Origin: Chinchilla lanigera | Taxonomy: Eukaryota > Chordata > Mammalia > Rodentia > Chinchillidae | NCBI RefSeq assembly: GCF_000276665.1 | Contig: NW_004955465.1 | Span: 4,673,911-4,737,910 of the forward strand | Direction of reading: 5' to 3' | Length of the DNA stretch: 64,000 nt | Shown here: piece after piece, positions 21,793 through 34,118 of the stretch | Layout of the letters: the number at the start of each line of letters is the position of its first letter | Position numbering within the stretch: the first letter of the stretch is position 1 | Translations under genes and position numbers: made by a program | Notes under the pieces: model-generated | What the model saw: the letters and a program-made list of their open reading frames with translations, nothing else | What the model was told of the DNA's origin: nothing | The model's database searches: none

Positions 21793-22929
21793 AGTACATA
21801 TTCCCAATCACATGTTTCTGCCTCTGTCAGAATACACCAAAGCCAATCCCTGTACATTAGTATTGAATGTGCTCATTAAAATTCACATTTACCCAATACC
21901 TGCAGTTACTACTACTGTTCTTTCATCCCAGTTGTATTTTGATGAGCAAACTCACACACACACACACATCCACTTTAGGTGAGGGTTGGTACCTGGAAAA
22001 GGCTGTACATTTGATGAGGAGCCGCATAATGCTGCTTGCTTTTGATCCTCTGGACTATCCAACCAACTCCTACAGTAAAGGGTGCTTGGGCCATTTGGAA
22101 GATGGAAATCTACTCTTCCAAAAATGTTAGAAGTGTAGCTACTCAAAAGCAGCTGGGAGTGTCTTAACAAAAAACTGCTTCACAAATTCTACTCCAAGAA
22201 AGGACTCTCTCCTCTTTTGTCTAATTTTTTATTTCATTTCTTAATTTCTTGAAGACTGCTCTCTGTGTCACCTCCTCTGAGTCTGAGAAAGAGCGACATG
22301 CACATAACAGTCTGTGTGATGATGCCGAGAGCTGAGAACTTTGAAGGGAGTAATGACTGTTGAAGTTTGTTTAGATCAAAGTAGCAAAACCTCAGCTAGT
22401 AATTAATCCCAAGAAAATGCCCTGATACTTGTTATGGATTTAAAAATCAGAGGAAAAAAATGTATATGCTTCTCATGATTTGTTTATGGGCGCAAAGCTC
22501 ACATTTATTCTTATTAGTGGTAGTAATGATGCCCTCCTTGGTGCTTTTGTGACACATGTTTTGTACCCTTCAGCTTCCTTTATGCAGAATAAGAACAAGA
22601 GGAAGTACACTGATTTGCACTGACTTCCCATGGGGTTCAACAGGCAAGGGGATTTTTCACATCTCTGTGGGTAGCACAAGATCTCTGAGAATGGAATGTC
22701 TAAGGAATTACTGCCCTGTCCTTCGGCCAATCAGATTTCCTGAAGAATTATTCAACATTCCATTTGCCTTATTACATTGTGTATCACTTTAATTTCCTCC
22801 AGGTAGTCACACGATGGATCTCTGTGGTGCACATGAGGCCCTGTTTTTTCCCTGTGCAGCAGTCATAAACACAGAACATGTAGTTCAAGAAGAGAAAACA
22901 AAAATGGAAGAGTCAAAACATTAAACAAG
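21793..22929. other. Unannotated, with short (CA)n
   Basis: A (CA)n run lies at 21951-21968. The rest is unique sequence, and the open frames over 21867-22792 carry no recognisable domain. Confidence 0.4.
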
Positions 22930-23345
22930 CGTAATTTGTTTGAACATATTTTATGCTTCTCATCATCCTCCGTGGTTTCCTGTTGGGAGATGATGCCTTT
23001 TGTTTTCAAAAGTTACAAACTGGAGATAAAAAGGAGGCATTTTCACTGTGGGGTCACATTCCAAGCATATTATCATATGTCTATTTCTTATGTGTGACTC
23101 TTACCAGAAGACAGGCCCACTTTGTGTGTATTTATATTTTAAGGGCCATGTGATGGCCTGGCTATCCTGAAATGCTTTGCAAAGAATTTACTACTTGCTA
23201 GAATTCTGTGAAATCTCCTGTCAAAGGGCCAGTCATTTTGTCCCTAGCATGCAAATTAAACTTTTGACGTAAAATTTCCTCATGAGTTTGTCTCGTGAGC
23301 CTAATGTGTGACTGCTTAGGATTTATTAAAGGATCATTGTTTTAT
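22930..23345. promoter_or_regulatory. Candidate conserved non-coding element
   Basis: Repeat-free stretch with 'cctagcatgcaaattaaacttttgacg' (POU octamer-like ATGCAAAT next to ATTA), 'aggatttattaaaggatcattg' and 'cttcactgtggggtcacattccaag' (TEAD-like CATTCC). Texture suggests constraint. Conservation not tested. Confidence 0.3.
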
Positions 23346-23474
23346 TTAGGACACAGAGGGTCTCTTCAAGTTGGGGAAAATAGACAACAACTGTTCAACC
23401 GTAGGAAAGTCCTTCTCCAAAACAAGAACCGCAGACCGAACTCCGAGTAGGTAATTACATTAGCAGTTGCAGCA

Positions 23475-23725
23475 CACAGTTTGGAGTACTTATGATATGC
23501 CAGGCACTAGCCAAAGCACCCTGCATTTATTAATTAGTGCTTGTGAAACAAATTTTCTTCTTAGCTGACCTATAAACTTGAGTTTCAATTGCACTTTTTA
23601 TCAAGAGTTAATGAGGCTCAGTTTTTTGCATGTGACACATTCACTCGTCTACTTCACATTTCCTAGAGAACTTAAGTAATTGACTATCACCAGTCAGTTA
23701 TTGGGTGCAGAGTTTCTTTCTTTGC
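23475..23725 (-). mobile_element. MIR SINE, antisense
   Basis: 'ggagtacttatgatatgccaggcactagccaaagcaccctgcatttatt' and 'gagttaatgaggctcag' are reverse-complement MIR core and 5' region words in the expected order. Confidence 0.65.
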
Positions 23726-23839
23726 TATAAAACGATCTGTCACTTTTATTAGAAATGCAATTGCCTCTAAATGTAGGATGGTACTGAAGAAAGAAATAAT
23801 TAACCACAACTTATGTTGAAGGCAGACTCGGGATAGCAG

Positions 23840-23995
23840 AGTTAGGTTTGTTTCCTAGTTGTGTTACATTGTGTAGCACTGGACAGATTACTAGCCTTGT
23901 TATGCCTGTGTTCCTTATCACAAAATGAATTAGAAAACAACCCCCTTCTGAGCACTCATCTGAGATAGGTCAGTTTTAAAGTGTTTATTTAAAGT
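23840..23995 (+). mobile_element. MIR SINE fragment
   Basis: 'agttgtgttacattgtgtagcactggacagattactagccttgttatgcctgtgttccttatcacaaaatgaat' matches the MIR 'gtgtgaccttgggcaag...cctcagtttcc...taaaatg' stretch. Confidence 0.55.
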
Positions 23996-24254
23996 GTGAA
24001 CCAAAGAGAACAGATGTTCAAAAGATGTTTTCTTGTTGCTATTGAAATATAAACCCTAGCACTGCAGATATTTTTCTCCTTTCTTTTTTCTATGCATATG
24101 TATTTTTCATACTCAGGTACATATAATTTGGAAACCTAATAGTTTCTTCATTTCTTTTGAATGAGTTTTCTTTGGTATTTACAAAGTCTTTAGAACTATA
24201 GTTTTCAGAGCTCTAAAAAACCAAACAGGCCATAGTTTTGGTTCCAAAGATAAG

Positions 24255-24560
24255 ATCATTCATCTTAGATTCTTTTCGAAGCTCTGGAATACTATTTTGA
24301 AAATTGCTTTCCATCCAGCATCCTGATTCTTCAGAGTTTCTTAGCAGGCAATTAGGGCGTGGTGGCTCGTGGACAACGGTCTAAGCACATTTATTTTTAT
24401 GAGCATTGAGGTGCAGTGGACGGGTTCCATTTCTTTTAATTAACTTTTGGTGAGATTAATTAATACACTAAGTTTGACTGGTCATTATTGAATTGATTTG
24501 CAAAGAGAGTTGAGTAGAAAGGGCCCAGTCTGTTGATTCTGACCCCAAAACAGCCAAAGA
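24255..24560. promoter_or_regulatory. Candidate conserved non-coding element, homeodomain-site rich
   Basis: Contains two TTAATTAA-like cores 20 bp apart ('cttttaattaac' at about 24433 and 'gattaattaata' at about 24455), plus 'ggcaattagggcgtgg' and 'attgaattgatttgcaaag'. No repeat recognised. Inference from texture only. Confidence 0.3.
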
Positions 24561-24639
24561 AAACACTGACAAGTGCGCTTACGTTAAACTAGAAAGCTCT
24601 GTAAAGTAACAGAAGTCATCAACACCATGAAGAGGTAAT

Positions 24640-25546
24640 CTAATAAATAATGATGCAACAAGTGACAACAACAGCATAAGTGTGATGACATAGTGAGCAA
24701 GCATCCAGAATAAATGATCTCAAGACAGGACACATAAATAGCCAACAAACATATGACAAAATGCTCAATGTCACTCCTACCAAAGATAAAGAACTCTCAG
24801 GTATCATTGTTTGGAATGTAAACCAGCACAACCATCATGGAAAACACAATTGGAGATCTTCAAAAAGGAGAAATAGAACTATGATGTGATGCAGCAGTTC
24901 TACTGTTAGTATACAGTGAAAGAAATTAAAATCAGTGTTGAACAGACAAGCACCTTATCAAGTTGCAGAACTATTCAGAAAAACTAAGATATGGAATCGA
25001 ACTAGTAGTTGATCAACTGAAAAAAGGTGGTATATTTGCACAATGGAGTATTATTCAGCCATTAAAAAGATGAAATTCTGTCATTGATAGCAATATGGCT
25101 AGCACAGGTGTAGATTTTGTTCAGTGAAATAAGTTAGGTAGAGAAAGACAAATATAGCAGGTTCTCACATACATGTGGAAGCTAATAATATGATCTTACA
25201 GAAGTACAGACTACAGTGGTGGTTACAAGAGCTAGCCAAAAGTTGGGGGGAGGAAGAGGGTTAATGTGTAAAGGGAAGCTGCTTGACAGGAGGAGTAACC
25301 TCTCACGTCCTACGTCACCAGAGGATAACAATGGTGGACAAAAATTAGTTGAATAATTTCAAAGTAACTTGTAGAAATTTTAATGTTCCCAATACAAAGA
25401 AACAAATATGCCTGATATGATGACTATGCCAGTTACCCCAGCTGATCATTGTGTCTGGTATGCATGTATTGAAATCTCACACTGTAGCCCATAAATATGT
25501 ACAATTAGTGTATGCCAACTAGAAAAAATATATTACAAAAAGAAAG
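24640..25546 (+). mobile_element. L1M LINE, ORF2 3' end and 3' UTR
   Basis: In order: 'aacaaacatatgacaaaatgctcaatgtcac', 'catcatggaaaacacaattgg', 'gcagcagttctactgttag', 'gcacaatggagtattattcagccatta', 'gcaatatggctagcac', 'tttgttcagtgaaataagttagg', 'gtacagactacagtggtggttaca', and the end 'tgtagcccataaatatgtacaattagtg'. Classic L1M sense orientation, about 900 bp, with many stops. Confidence 0.88.
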
Positions 25547-25634
25547 TACATAGATGTAAAGTTAGCCATATCTGGGGTGGAACTGTGGTTTGCCTGCCTC
25601 CTGGCCAGTGGGCTTGGGGGAAAATACCTACTTT

Positions 25635-25748
25635 CTCTGAGCTTTGTTGCTTTATGTGCAGAATGAAGTTACTCATATTAACCCCCATACTGAAGGTGCT
25701 GTAAGAATTAAATGAAGTCATGCTATGAAGCTCCTGACATTTATTAGT
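25635..25748 (+). mobile_element. MIR SINE, 3' part
   Basis: 'ctttgttgctttatgtgcagaatgaagttactcatattaac' then 'ctgtaagaattaaatgaagtcatgctatgaagctcctgacatttatta' follows the MIR 3' half. Confidence 0.5.
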
Positions 25749-27127
25749 CCGTGACATTCTTCATCGTTCACTAATAGCATAATTATCTAGAAAGCCTTTT
25801 TGTTGTGTACACGTAAAATATGGAAGCATACATATGTTCATAAATAAGAAACAGAAATGGTGGACCACATTACTGTTCAGAGCAATGGATATGTGTCTTT
25901 TCATGCTGGAAAAAGGAAGAGACCACACCTGTGGAAAGAAATGACTTTGCGAATGAAATTTTCTATGGATCAAACCGAAGAATACTGGTCCAGCAAAGCA
26001 CGGCACAGCATCCTCAAATGATTAACCTTTCCAAGTTACCCATCAGCTCAAAAATGATACTTAATAGACCACACAAAACAAAAGAGTTCTTGGTAACCAC
26101 ATCCATCTTTATTGTGTATTTCAGTCATGATTAGACTTTATCAACTCTTTTCCAAAAAAGCCTCTTACATCCTAAATGCAATGATGGCCGCTGAATAAGA
26201 GACATGTTTCCTTTGTAGTATCAGTCCCTAGTCAAATTTAAGTCTCTCCTTAGCTCCATTTGTATCAGAGATGTCCATTATTTTAAATGATACACTTCTG
26301 TATTTGTGTCATTAATGAGCCTGCAATTCTGAATTAGGAGTAAGAAATTTGGTTCATGTTTATCAGGGAGACATATGTCCTGTGAGCTTACATGAGAGTA
26401 CCTGTTGGATGGCGCGGCCCCAGGGAGATGTAGGATTTTGTGGGGAGAATTGTTTTTGGCCAAAATAATTGAATGGGTGGTCCAGTGGGCAGAAGCTAGA
26501 GGGTTCAGTTATCAGTGCACCATGTGGTTTAGTCTTGCCCAATAAGCCTCCTGTTTGTCTTCTGTGCAAGAAAAATTGCTTATCTGAGCCTAGATCTTAA
26601 CTTGGAAACCATGAACAAAAATTATCCTTGCTGTGGGTGCTTCTCCTCCATTTTAATCTATATTGAATTTTCTAGGAATACAACTGCCACACACATTGTG
26701 AAAAGACGTCACTTTTTCGCTTGAAGAATTACCAACATGGTTTGTCATTGTAGAAAACAACCTATCACCAGCTAATTGCTACTAAATGTCAGTCATTCAC
26801 TGGCACAGTCCATCTGCATCCATCCACAGTGAAAGGTACTGCTGTCAGATTTTTCATCAGCAAACATCAGATTTCTTTCCTTCATCTTTTAGCATTGCTG
26901 TGCCTGAACATTTTATATAATAAATGATACCACGTTTTTTGATAGAATATTTCCTTTTTATTGTTTTTATGTTTGCATTATACTTATAGTTTTATACTGT
27001 TTCTTTAAGGGTACCTTTTAAGGGTACATTTTTGTTATCCATAAATTTCACCTTAGGATGGGAAAGCAGAGATTACAGAACATCCATTACTAAACAGAGG
27101 GCTGACTCAGGAGAGGCTTAGAACCAC
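25749..27127. other. Unannotated sequence
   Basis: Mixed unique DNA. A CpG-bearing patch 'ttggatggcgcggccccaggg' at about 26406 has no gene context. Short frames here have no domains. Confidence 0.4.
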
Positions 27128-27338
27128 TAGCACAGTAGTCTAGAATACGGACTCCAGAGTGGGTGGTGCCCCTGGGTTCTGAGTCATTTCTGCTATTCAG
27201 TAGCTACAAGTCTTTTAGCAAATCAGCTGCAATGGCCTCACCCATAAAGATTTAGACATATGCCTCAGCTGGCTGCTGAGAAGACGACTGAGTTAATGTC
27301 AGTAAGGCAGGATGTATTCTACCTGTTCAATGAATATT
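27128..27338 (+). mobile_element. MIR SINE, near full length
   Basis: 'cacagtagtctagaatacggactccagag', 'cctgggttctgagtcatttctgc', 'cagtagctacaagtctttt', 'gaagacgactgagttaatgtcagtaaggc' and 'gttcaatgaatattaatcac' match MIR from its tRNA-like head to its 3' end. Confidence 0.75.
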
Positions 27339-27385
27339 AATCACAAGTGCCCTCAAGTGTGGAGCTTCTCCTCAGCATCTGCCTC

Positions 27386-27746
27386 TGTGGTTTGGATGTT
27401 GAATGTCCTTCAAGGGCTCACCTGTTGAAAGCCCGGCCCCCAGCTGGGCACTGTGGGGAGATGCAGGGAGGACTTTCGGTCCCCAGGGGTATGCCCTCGG
27501 AGGGGGTGCTCGTATGCTGGCCTCCTCTCTTTCTCTGTTTCACTTATTAGGCATGAGAAGAGTGCGCTGCGCTATCATGTGCTCCTAGTCTTTGCCATCG
27601 GACACACTCACCAGGGGGCTGATTGCAATGGCTCCTCCTGATCATGGACAGGAACTAAAACCAAGAGCCAAAATAAACCTTCTGTCCTTTATAAAATCAT
27701 GATCTCGGGTATTTGTCATAATTGCAGAAAGCTGACTAACATAGAC
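27386..27746 (+). mobile_element. MaLR-type LTR
   Basis: 'tgtggtttggatgttgaatgtccttcaagggctcacctgttgaaagc', 'ggtccccag', 'aaaccaagagccaaaataaaccttctgtcc' (with AATAAA-type poly-A signal), and 'gggtatttgtcataattgcagaaagctgactaacata' are MaLR/ERVL LTR words in order. About 360 bp. Overlapping plus-strand open frames at 27347-27641 are LTR sequence, not genes. Confidence 0.78.
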
Positions 27747-28254
27747 ATGAAGGTAAATAGCACTGATCTCTTTTAGTTTTCATTTTTTACTTCAAACTGA
27801 TCAATATAATGCAGCATTGCAGAGACCACAGTTGCCAGAACTATGAAGCTAATGACCTTTGTGCAAAATGTTATCGCGTAGTTAGACAAGGGCCATTGTG
27901 TGACACATTTGAGACTGGGGGAAACATGAGTACTCTGGGTGCTGTTTTGAAAACTGATTGGATGGTTGTGAACAGTGTGTATGTAAACGATACCCAGGGA
28001 GGACACTCAGTGGCCACCTGGAACAGGATGAGGGCACGGCAGCATGGGAAGGAATGGGTGCTTCTGAAAGATACTGGCTATAGGAAGTAAGAGCGGGAGG
28101 AGTCTAACAAGGGTTAACTTGGTGTGGGTACGTGGTAGAGGAGATGTCAAAACCAGCGTTTTAACTGAGACATCTGGCTGGACAGGGAGCACTGAGAAAA
28201 GATTAAGCACAAATAAACTGACTCCTATTTAATCTGCAATTACATATGTGTCCC
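27747..28254. other. Unannotated sequence
   Basis: The 93-codon plus frame at 27809-28090 begins with a Cys/His-containing stretch but has no domain that I recognise. No splice context. Confidence 0.3.
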
Positions 28255-28378
28255 ACAAGAAATGGGAAAAATGGTACAAACCTCCTCATAGGATTGTGTG
28301 AGGGAAAAATAAGCTGGAAAATGTGAAGTTGTTATTATAATATTTGACAGAACAAAAGTTCAATAAATGGAGACTACC
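28255..28378 (+). mobile_element. MIR SINE, 3' part
   Basis: 'gaaatgggaaaaatggtacaaacctcctcataggattgtgtgaggg' and 'aaaagttcaataaatgg' match the MIR 3' half. Confidence 0.6.
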
Positions 28379-29754
28379 ATTTCAAAAACCATGATATAAA
28401 ATAGGTATCAATTTACAAATAATTACAAATAACTTCAAGATCTGAGACTTTATCTAGTTCACTGCATTTTTATCAGTGCTTCTGTTTTACACCAGAAAGA
28501 ATATCATGAACATTTGTCTATTATCTTGAATTTAGACACATAGAAGAGTGATTGTACCTTACAACTGATTCATTTACTAAATTGTTCATATATCTCTATT
28601 TGCTTGACAGTTTAAGAAAATAAACCACTTTTAATCTATACCTTCTCCAGAAGTTTTTCTTTGAATTATTTTAAGCAGCATATTTATTTCCATACATTAC
28701 TGAGAAGTCAACACATTTTCAGACTTGTTTAAAAATTTCCTCAAAAACTCTACATGTAGGATATTGCAGTTGGTACAGGAGTTTAATTGAAGATATTGGA
28801 GTAAATGCTTCCTGATCCCAAGTTACTTCAGACTTTTGGGTATGGAGTTATTTGTTCTGTATTACTGCTTATCTTTTTCTTTAAAGTTTGCTTATAACTA
28901 CCCATCTATACATTAATTATTTCACTAAAGAGTCCAGAGAAAGAAGAACTCATGATGGGCCATAGTAAAGAGGGAGGCTTTATGGACTAGGTAGGCTTGG
29001 CTTGTACCTTGAAAGATATTAAGACTTAGACAAAACTGGGTGGACAATGAGCTTCGTAAAGAGGAGGAGTAAACATTGTGGCACACTGGAGACTCTTTGT
29101 TATAGAAGCTGTCTGTTCTGGTACATACATATTTGAGGGAATCATTGAGAGAGCAAGGGAAATTATCTCTACTGTTCCACAAATGATTTCTCTCACTCAG
29201 TGATCTTGGTGATTTGCAGTAAGAAAGCTGCTTTCTGAAAGACACTAAAAATTTCTTCTTAATTGTCATCAATACTTCTGGGAACCCTATAGTATCCTGA
29301 AACTTACCCATGGGGCCTATGGCCTTTGCCATTATCAATTTGTTTGCTTACATATGTTGTGGATTAAGCCAATGCCACCCACTTTTTCTGTGCACTGACA
29401 GTTATTTACCACCTGAAAAAACATTAACTCTTACTTTGATCATGCCATGTTCTTTCCCATGAAAACTCATCATGTACTCTAGGGCACAGAGGCATAAAAG
29501 TAGTCGTGAAGTGACATAACTGTTATAAATATGGGAGAATATAAAGAGCAGAGCCATCCAGGCAACTAAGGAAGCTCCAAGACTCTACTTAGAAAGTCAC
29601 TACTCATTTGATCATTTTTATGCATGGGTAATTTCCTTGATAAAAATGGTGTCGGAAAACACATGGATATTGAAGGAGATCTGATACAATAGGACAAAAC
29701 TGAGTTGACTGGTGTAGGCTTAAAAAAAGCATTATGACTTCTGTTAACAGCTTT
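28379..29754. other. Unannotated AT-rich sequence
   Basis: The 137-codon minus frame at 29338-28925 is the longest in unmasked sequence but has no domain and an Ile/Lys/Ser-rich composition typical of AT-rich DNA. Confidence 0.4.
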
Positions 29755-30825
29755 ATGCAAAATGATTGATGTAAAACAATTGCACATATTTAAGATGTAT
29801 GATGTGATAAGTTTGACCTATTTGTACAGTGGACAGCTAGCTTCACAATCAACAACTTATCTTTCACCGCTGCTAGCTTCATTGCATCCCTCTCTACATT
29901 TTCACAACCCTCTCTGTCCTCCATCACGAAGGAGGTATGACCTGCTTCCTTGCACAAGAAACACCTTTCCATTTGCTATAGTTCTACATAAATTATTTCA
30001 TGTGGTATATTCCTTTTGGTTTGGTTTACTTCAGTCAGAAAAATTATTTTGAGATCTGTGTACCAATAACCCATTTCTTTGGTACAGAGGAACATTCTAA
30101 ATATAGCACAAGTTGTTTATTCTTTCATCTGACATTTTCCCAGGTTTTAGCTAATATAAATAATGCTACTATGACCATTCAAGGGCAAGTCTTTGTATGC
30201 ACATATAGCTCCTTTTCTTTGAGCAAACACTTGGAAGTACAGCGTCCGAGTCTTTTGCTAGTTATAGACTTAACATTTTAAGAAACTACTAAACCATCAC
30301 CATGATATCATTTTACATTTTCACCAGCACTATAGGAGAGTCTTGGTTCTTCCACATCCTTGCCAATAATCAGTAAAACCTGGCTTTCTTATTTCCAGCT
30401 ATTTTCATAGAGGCATAATGGCATCTTGTTTTTCAAGCCACAGTTTGAATTTGCATTTCTTGAATGATTAATGATATTGGTTATTCTGTTATGTGCTTAG
30501 TGGCTCCAGTGAAACATCTGTTAATTTTTTTGCCCATTTTTAAGAATTGCCTTATCTTCTTCTTTTTTTAAGTTTTAAGCCTTCTTTATATATTCTGGAT
30601 TCAAGTTCTGCACCAGATATATAATTTACAGATACTTTTCCCCAATCTGTGATTACATTCTCTTAACAGTGTCTTACAAAGAGTTAAAATTTTACATTTT
30701 AATGATGTATAATTTATCAATTATTTTCTTTTCTTTAACAATCATATTATTGGTGTTGTATCTAAGAAATCTTTACATTGGAATCTGTGAACAGGATCTG
30801 TGTGTCATAATTTAAAAAAAAAAAA
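29755..30825 (-). mobile_element. L1M LINE 3' UTR and ORF2 3' end, antisense
   Basis: Plus-strand text is the reverse complement of L1M: 'gatgtgataagtttgacc', 'acagtggacagctagcttcacaatc', 'tttggtttggtttacttcagtcag', 'aatataaataatgctactatgacc', 'ccacatccttgccaataatcag', 'aatttgcatttcttgaatgattaatgatattgg', 'tttatatattctggattcaagttctgcaccagatatat'. About 1.07 kb, ending in an A-run after 'cataattt'. Confidence 0.85.
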
Positions 30826-31226
30826 AACCTTTCCAAGTGATTGCAATGGTTAGCCAAGTTTCAGAACTATGTCCTAGAGCAATTCTTATTAGACTTTTAC
30901 TGTGAATTCCAGTCATCTAGCAATTTTAAAATGCAGACTCAGATACAATAGAACTGAGGTAAGGTTTGAGCATCTGTATGTCTGAAAATAAAACAAAATT
31001 AATGAGAATAAAATAATAAAGCCAGGAAGTCAAACAGAAGCCAGACAAGGCAGGGTTGTTTCTGTATTTTAAGAAATTTGGGAACTTGTGCTTGATTATT
31101 TTGGCAGCAGGGAGCTATTGATGGGAATATAGCAGAAGAATAGAATGGTTGCATTGGGGTTTTGTAAGATCATGCTGGTGACAGAAGAATTGGGTAAAAG
31201 TTGAGTCTTGGGTTTTAGGGAACTGG
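30826..31226. other. Unannotated, possible diverged MER20-like fragment
   Basis: 'tagagcaattcttattagacttttactgtgaattcc...aaatgcagactcagatac' weakly recalls MER20/MER5 elements. Not assignable. Confidence 0.3.
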
Positions 31227-31356
31227 CAGTATGTATTCCATGTGTATTTTATTTATTTATTCATTTTGGTATCAGGAATCGAACTCATGACCTCAGGCTT
31301 GCCTGGCGAGTGCTTATGCCACAGAGCCATATCCTCAGCCCTGACAGTATGTATTC
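31227..31356 (-). mobile_element. ID SINE, antisense, with exact 12-bp target duplication
   Basis: (TTTA)n head as the reverse of an A-rich tail, then 'ggtatcaggaatcgaactcatgacctcaggcttgcctggcgagtgcttatgccacagagccatatcctcagcc'. Target duplication 'cagtatgtattc' at 31227-31238 and 31345-31356, exact. Confidence 0.9.
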
Positions 31357-32479
31357 TGTAACATAGGAGAAAAATAAAAATTGCATTCATGAAAATTGCA
31401 TCACTGATGGAATCTAAGGTTAGGGGAGGACTGTTTCTAGAATAGTTGGGACATTGGATGAGTTCAGAACTTTCAATATAGGAGGACAGACAGATTGGGG
31501 GTTGAAAGTGTGTGGATGACACAGAAATTTTAGACATACTGAGATTGAGAACCTGCGGGTCACTGAGGAGTAGATGTCCAACAGACCATTGGTTAAATGG
31601 ACCTTGGATTCAGCAGGAGGATCTGAATTGGAAGTATGTGTTTGAGAATAGCAGGTACATGGAGAACTGAAGTCAAGTGTGTAAATAGTATTGCCCATTG
31701 ATGTTATAAAATGTCAAGGCTGAAGGGGCCTAAAAGTTCTTTGGAGGTCAACAAGGTCAGAGCTCAGTGACTTTGAGAGGCGGAGGTTGGGATGGACGAG
31801 ATGGAGGGGTAAAGAAGGATCTCTGCCTCCGGGGTCTTTATCGATCACCTCGTAGGGTAATTATCAGGTTGCACATCTGATTGCCAACTATATTGTTCTG
31901 AGCATCTGGGACTTCCTTCCCCGACTGAGGCTTTGAGGAATGATTGTCACCACTCTGACTACCGTGCAGTGTAAATGAGGCATTGACACTACCCAGCCCA
32001 CATCAGAGGGAAAGAGAAGAAGAGGCTCTCCATGAGGATGTGTGTCCCAGGCCCAGTCCATGGATGTTCTTTCTTTGGCTTGCTTGTTAAAATTTCACAC
32101 CACCCCTTGACCCTCCAGCTCATAACCACATTCTTGCTGGGAAAGCATTGACCCAAATTTCAGCAATATCTTCCCCAGTAAGAAGCTTGTTTTCATAGCC
32201 GTAGCTTTTGGTCTCTTTCCACGTAGCATGCTTTCCTCCGGTGCGGACTTGTGTGCTGGGATTGAAGGATCAAGGGCAAAGCTCTCATGCCTGACTGAAT
32301 GTAATCAGAAACATTGCCATTTTTGTTCTGATTGTATGAGACAAATCCTAAAATTACCACGCGGGTTTAAATGCTCAGTGTCATGTGAGAAATATGCCTC
32401 CCTATTGGTAATTATACTAGGCGCACACTGTGATTTCTGGATCTCTTCTTTCTTTTAATTTTGGCTTCCCATTATGAAT
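31357..32479. other. Unannotated sequence
   Basis: Moderate GC with no repeat confidently named. Minus frames at 31698-31253 and the plus frame at 32228-32458 carry no domain. The stretch 31740-32000 has several CpGs without an evident gene. Confidence 0.35.
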
Positions 32480-33310
32480 CTCATTTGTAGATTTCAGGGC
32501 AATGGCTAGGAGTGTGTGTGCCATTTCATGCAGCTGCAGCAAGGGCAGGGCAAAGTTGCTGTGGGTTTCTTTACTGAATTCAAGTGGAGGAGTGAACGCC
32601 AGGCCACTGTGAAAAGAGGGTCGTGCATCTTTAAAGCAAACTGCAGGGGAAACCCTAACCTCTCCTCATTTACATATGGTGACATTTTGCAGAAATATTG
32701 AAACATTAGCAGTGACATAATGAAATTCTGCCTATCAGCCATGGAAGGAATAATGTTACTGTTAAGGTAACCTGTCCACAGTTTGTTATCAAGAAAATAT
32801 TCTTGCAAGCAACATATATTTAGTAAGGCATGATAAGGAGGGATTTTTTTTTTCCCCCTTCTATTTTCTCTCCTGGGCTATCCATCTTCCCTACAGATTT
32901 ACTGCACGATCACTCCTTTTACATGCTAATTATGTGCAGGTCTGGCAAATTTGTTAGTGGTGACACTTCTGGGACCCAGTGGGACCGCAACTCATTATGT
33001 GGCAATGTCCAGATATATCAGATATTATTAGCTGTCATTAATCTGCTGTGGAAACACTGAGTGCTAAGCCAGGCAGAGAGGGGAATAGGGTGTGCAAATG
33101 AAGTCTGGAAACTGCCCGAACCCCAAAAGGTCAAAAGGGAAATCAGCCAACAAGGAAATAACAACCAGCAATGGACGACGTTTGCCCCATTAGCTAACAA
33201 GGTGCATCAGGAGGAAACGGCCAAGAAACATCACTTAGTCGTCTGTTATTTTAATACCCCTTGTGGCCATTTCACCAGCACTAACCTTTTACTGTAATTA
33301 TGTACAATTA
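32480..33310. promoter_or_regulatory. Candidate developmental enhancer / conserved non-coding element
   Basis: More than 800 bp without any recognisable repeat. Sites include 'ttacatgctaattatgtg' (homeodomain), 'ttagctgtcattaatctgctgtgg' (Meis/Pbx TGTCA beside TTAAT), 'gtgcaaatgaag', 'catttacatatgg', 'aggtcaaaaggg' (nuclear-receptor half site) and 'ctgtaattatgtacaattacac'. Such packed motif texture in a repeat-free block inside a repeat-filled window suggests purifying selection. Not verified by alignment. Confidence 0.45.
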
Positions 33311-34033
33311 CACACATTAGTTTTTATCTCATCTTAGACTCAAAGAAACACCAGGGGTAGGCATTGGATCATGGAACACATTTTGGCTACAGTTCTGTAC
33401 CATAATTCCTAGGATGATAAATCCTGACATGTAAAGCTTGTTGTTAATATTATTCTAGTTGGCATGTTCTTGGAACTCATTGCTTAAGTGATTTCTTCCA
33501 CATACACTGTCCAGTTTGCATTTGCTCCCAAGTCCTTCTCATCTCTGCATGTCCAAATTTACAGGCTACTTAAGATTCTGCTTAAATGAAATCTACTTAG
33601 ACAGGCAATCCCCTAAAATACACCTAAGCTCAGAGTCTTATGAACGGCCATAAGGTCTTTTTATACATCAGTGGTATATCACTATAAAACCTATATCTCT
33701 CTGTCTATCCACCCATCCATCCACCATAAGTCATAATTCTAGGACAAAAACCAGAGATCATCGCATCTTGGCTTTGGTTCTGGGGTTTAATAAGCATACA
33801 AACATAATTTTTATGGAAAGTACAAAATACACATGTCTAACTAAGATTATAATGGAGGTATGCATCACATATATGAATATTGTAATATACTTGACATATT
33901 CACATACAATTGTGCATACACCTGATAGAGGTGTGCATATGAAAGACAATGTAGGAGTTTAAACAGTATGCTGAATATTTCCATGTCTCTATTCTCACTC
34001 ATTCTATGATAGCATAAGACCTTATCTACTTAT
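33311..34033. other. Unannotated AT-rich sequence
   Basis: Includes a short (CCAT)n at about 33708-33724. No gene or repeat family recognised. Confidence 0.4.
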
Positions 34034-34118
34034 CTTTTTTTCCTTTGTACCGGGAATTGAACTCAGGAGCTAGTGCTTGCCAGACAAGCGCTGTGCCATT
34101 GAGCTATCTCCCTGGACC
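34034..34118 (-). mobile_element. ID SINE, antisense
   Basis: 'cctttgtaccgggaattgaactcaggagc' (reverse B box) through 'gccattgagctatctccctgg' (reverse A box). Similar pyrimidine-rich words flank both sides ('ctacttatcttttttt' and 'ctactcttcttctttttt'), an imperfect target duplication. Confidence 0.88.

Noticed and set aside
27347..27641. Three overlapping plus-strand frames as a small gene
   Set aside because: They lie in a MaLR LTR, and their GC-rich reading is LTR sequence.
28925..29338. 137-codon minus-strand frame
   Set aside because: No domain, AT-driven composition and no splice or promoter context.
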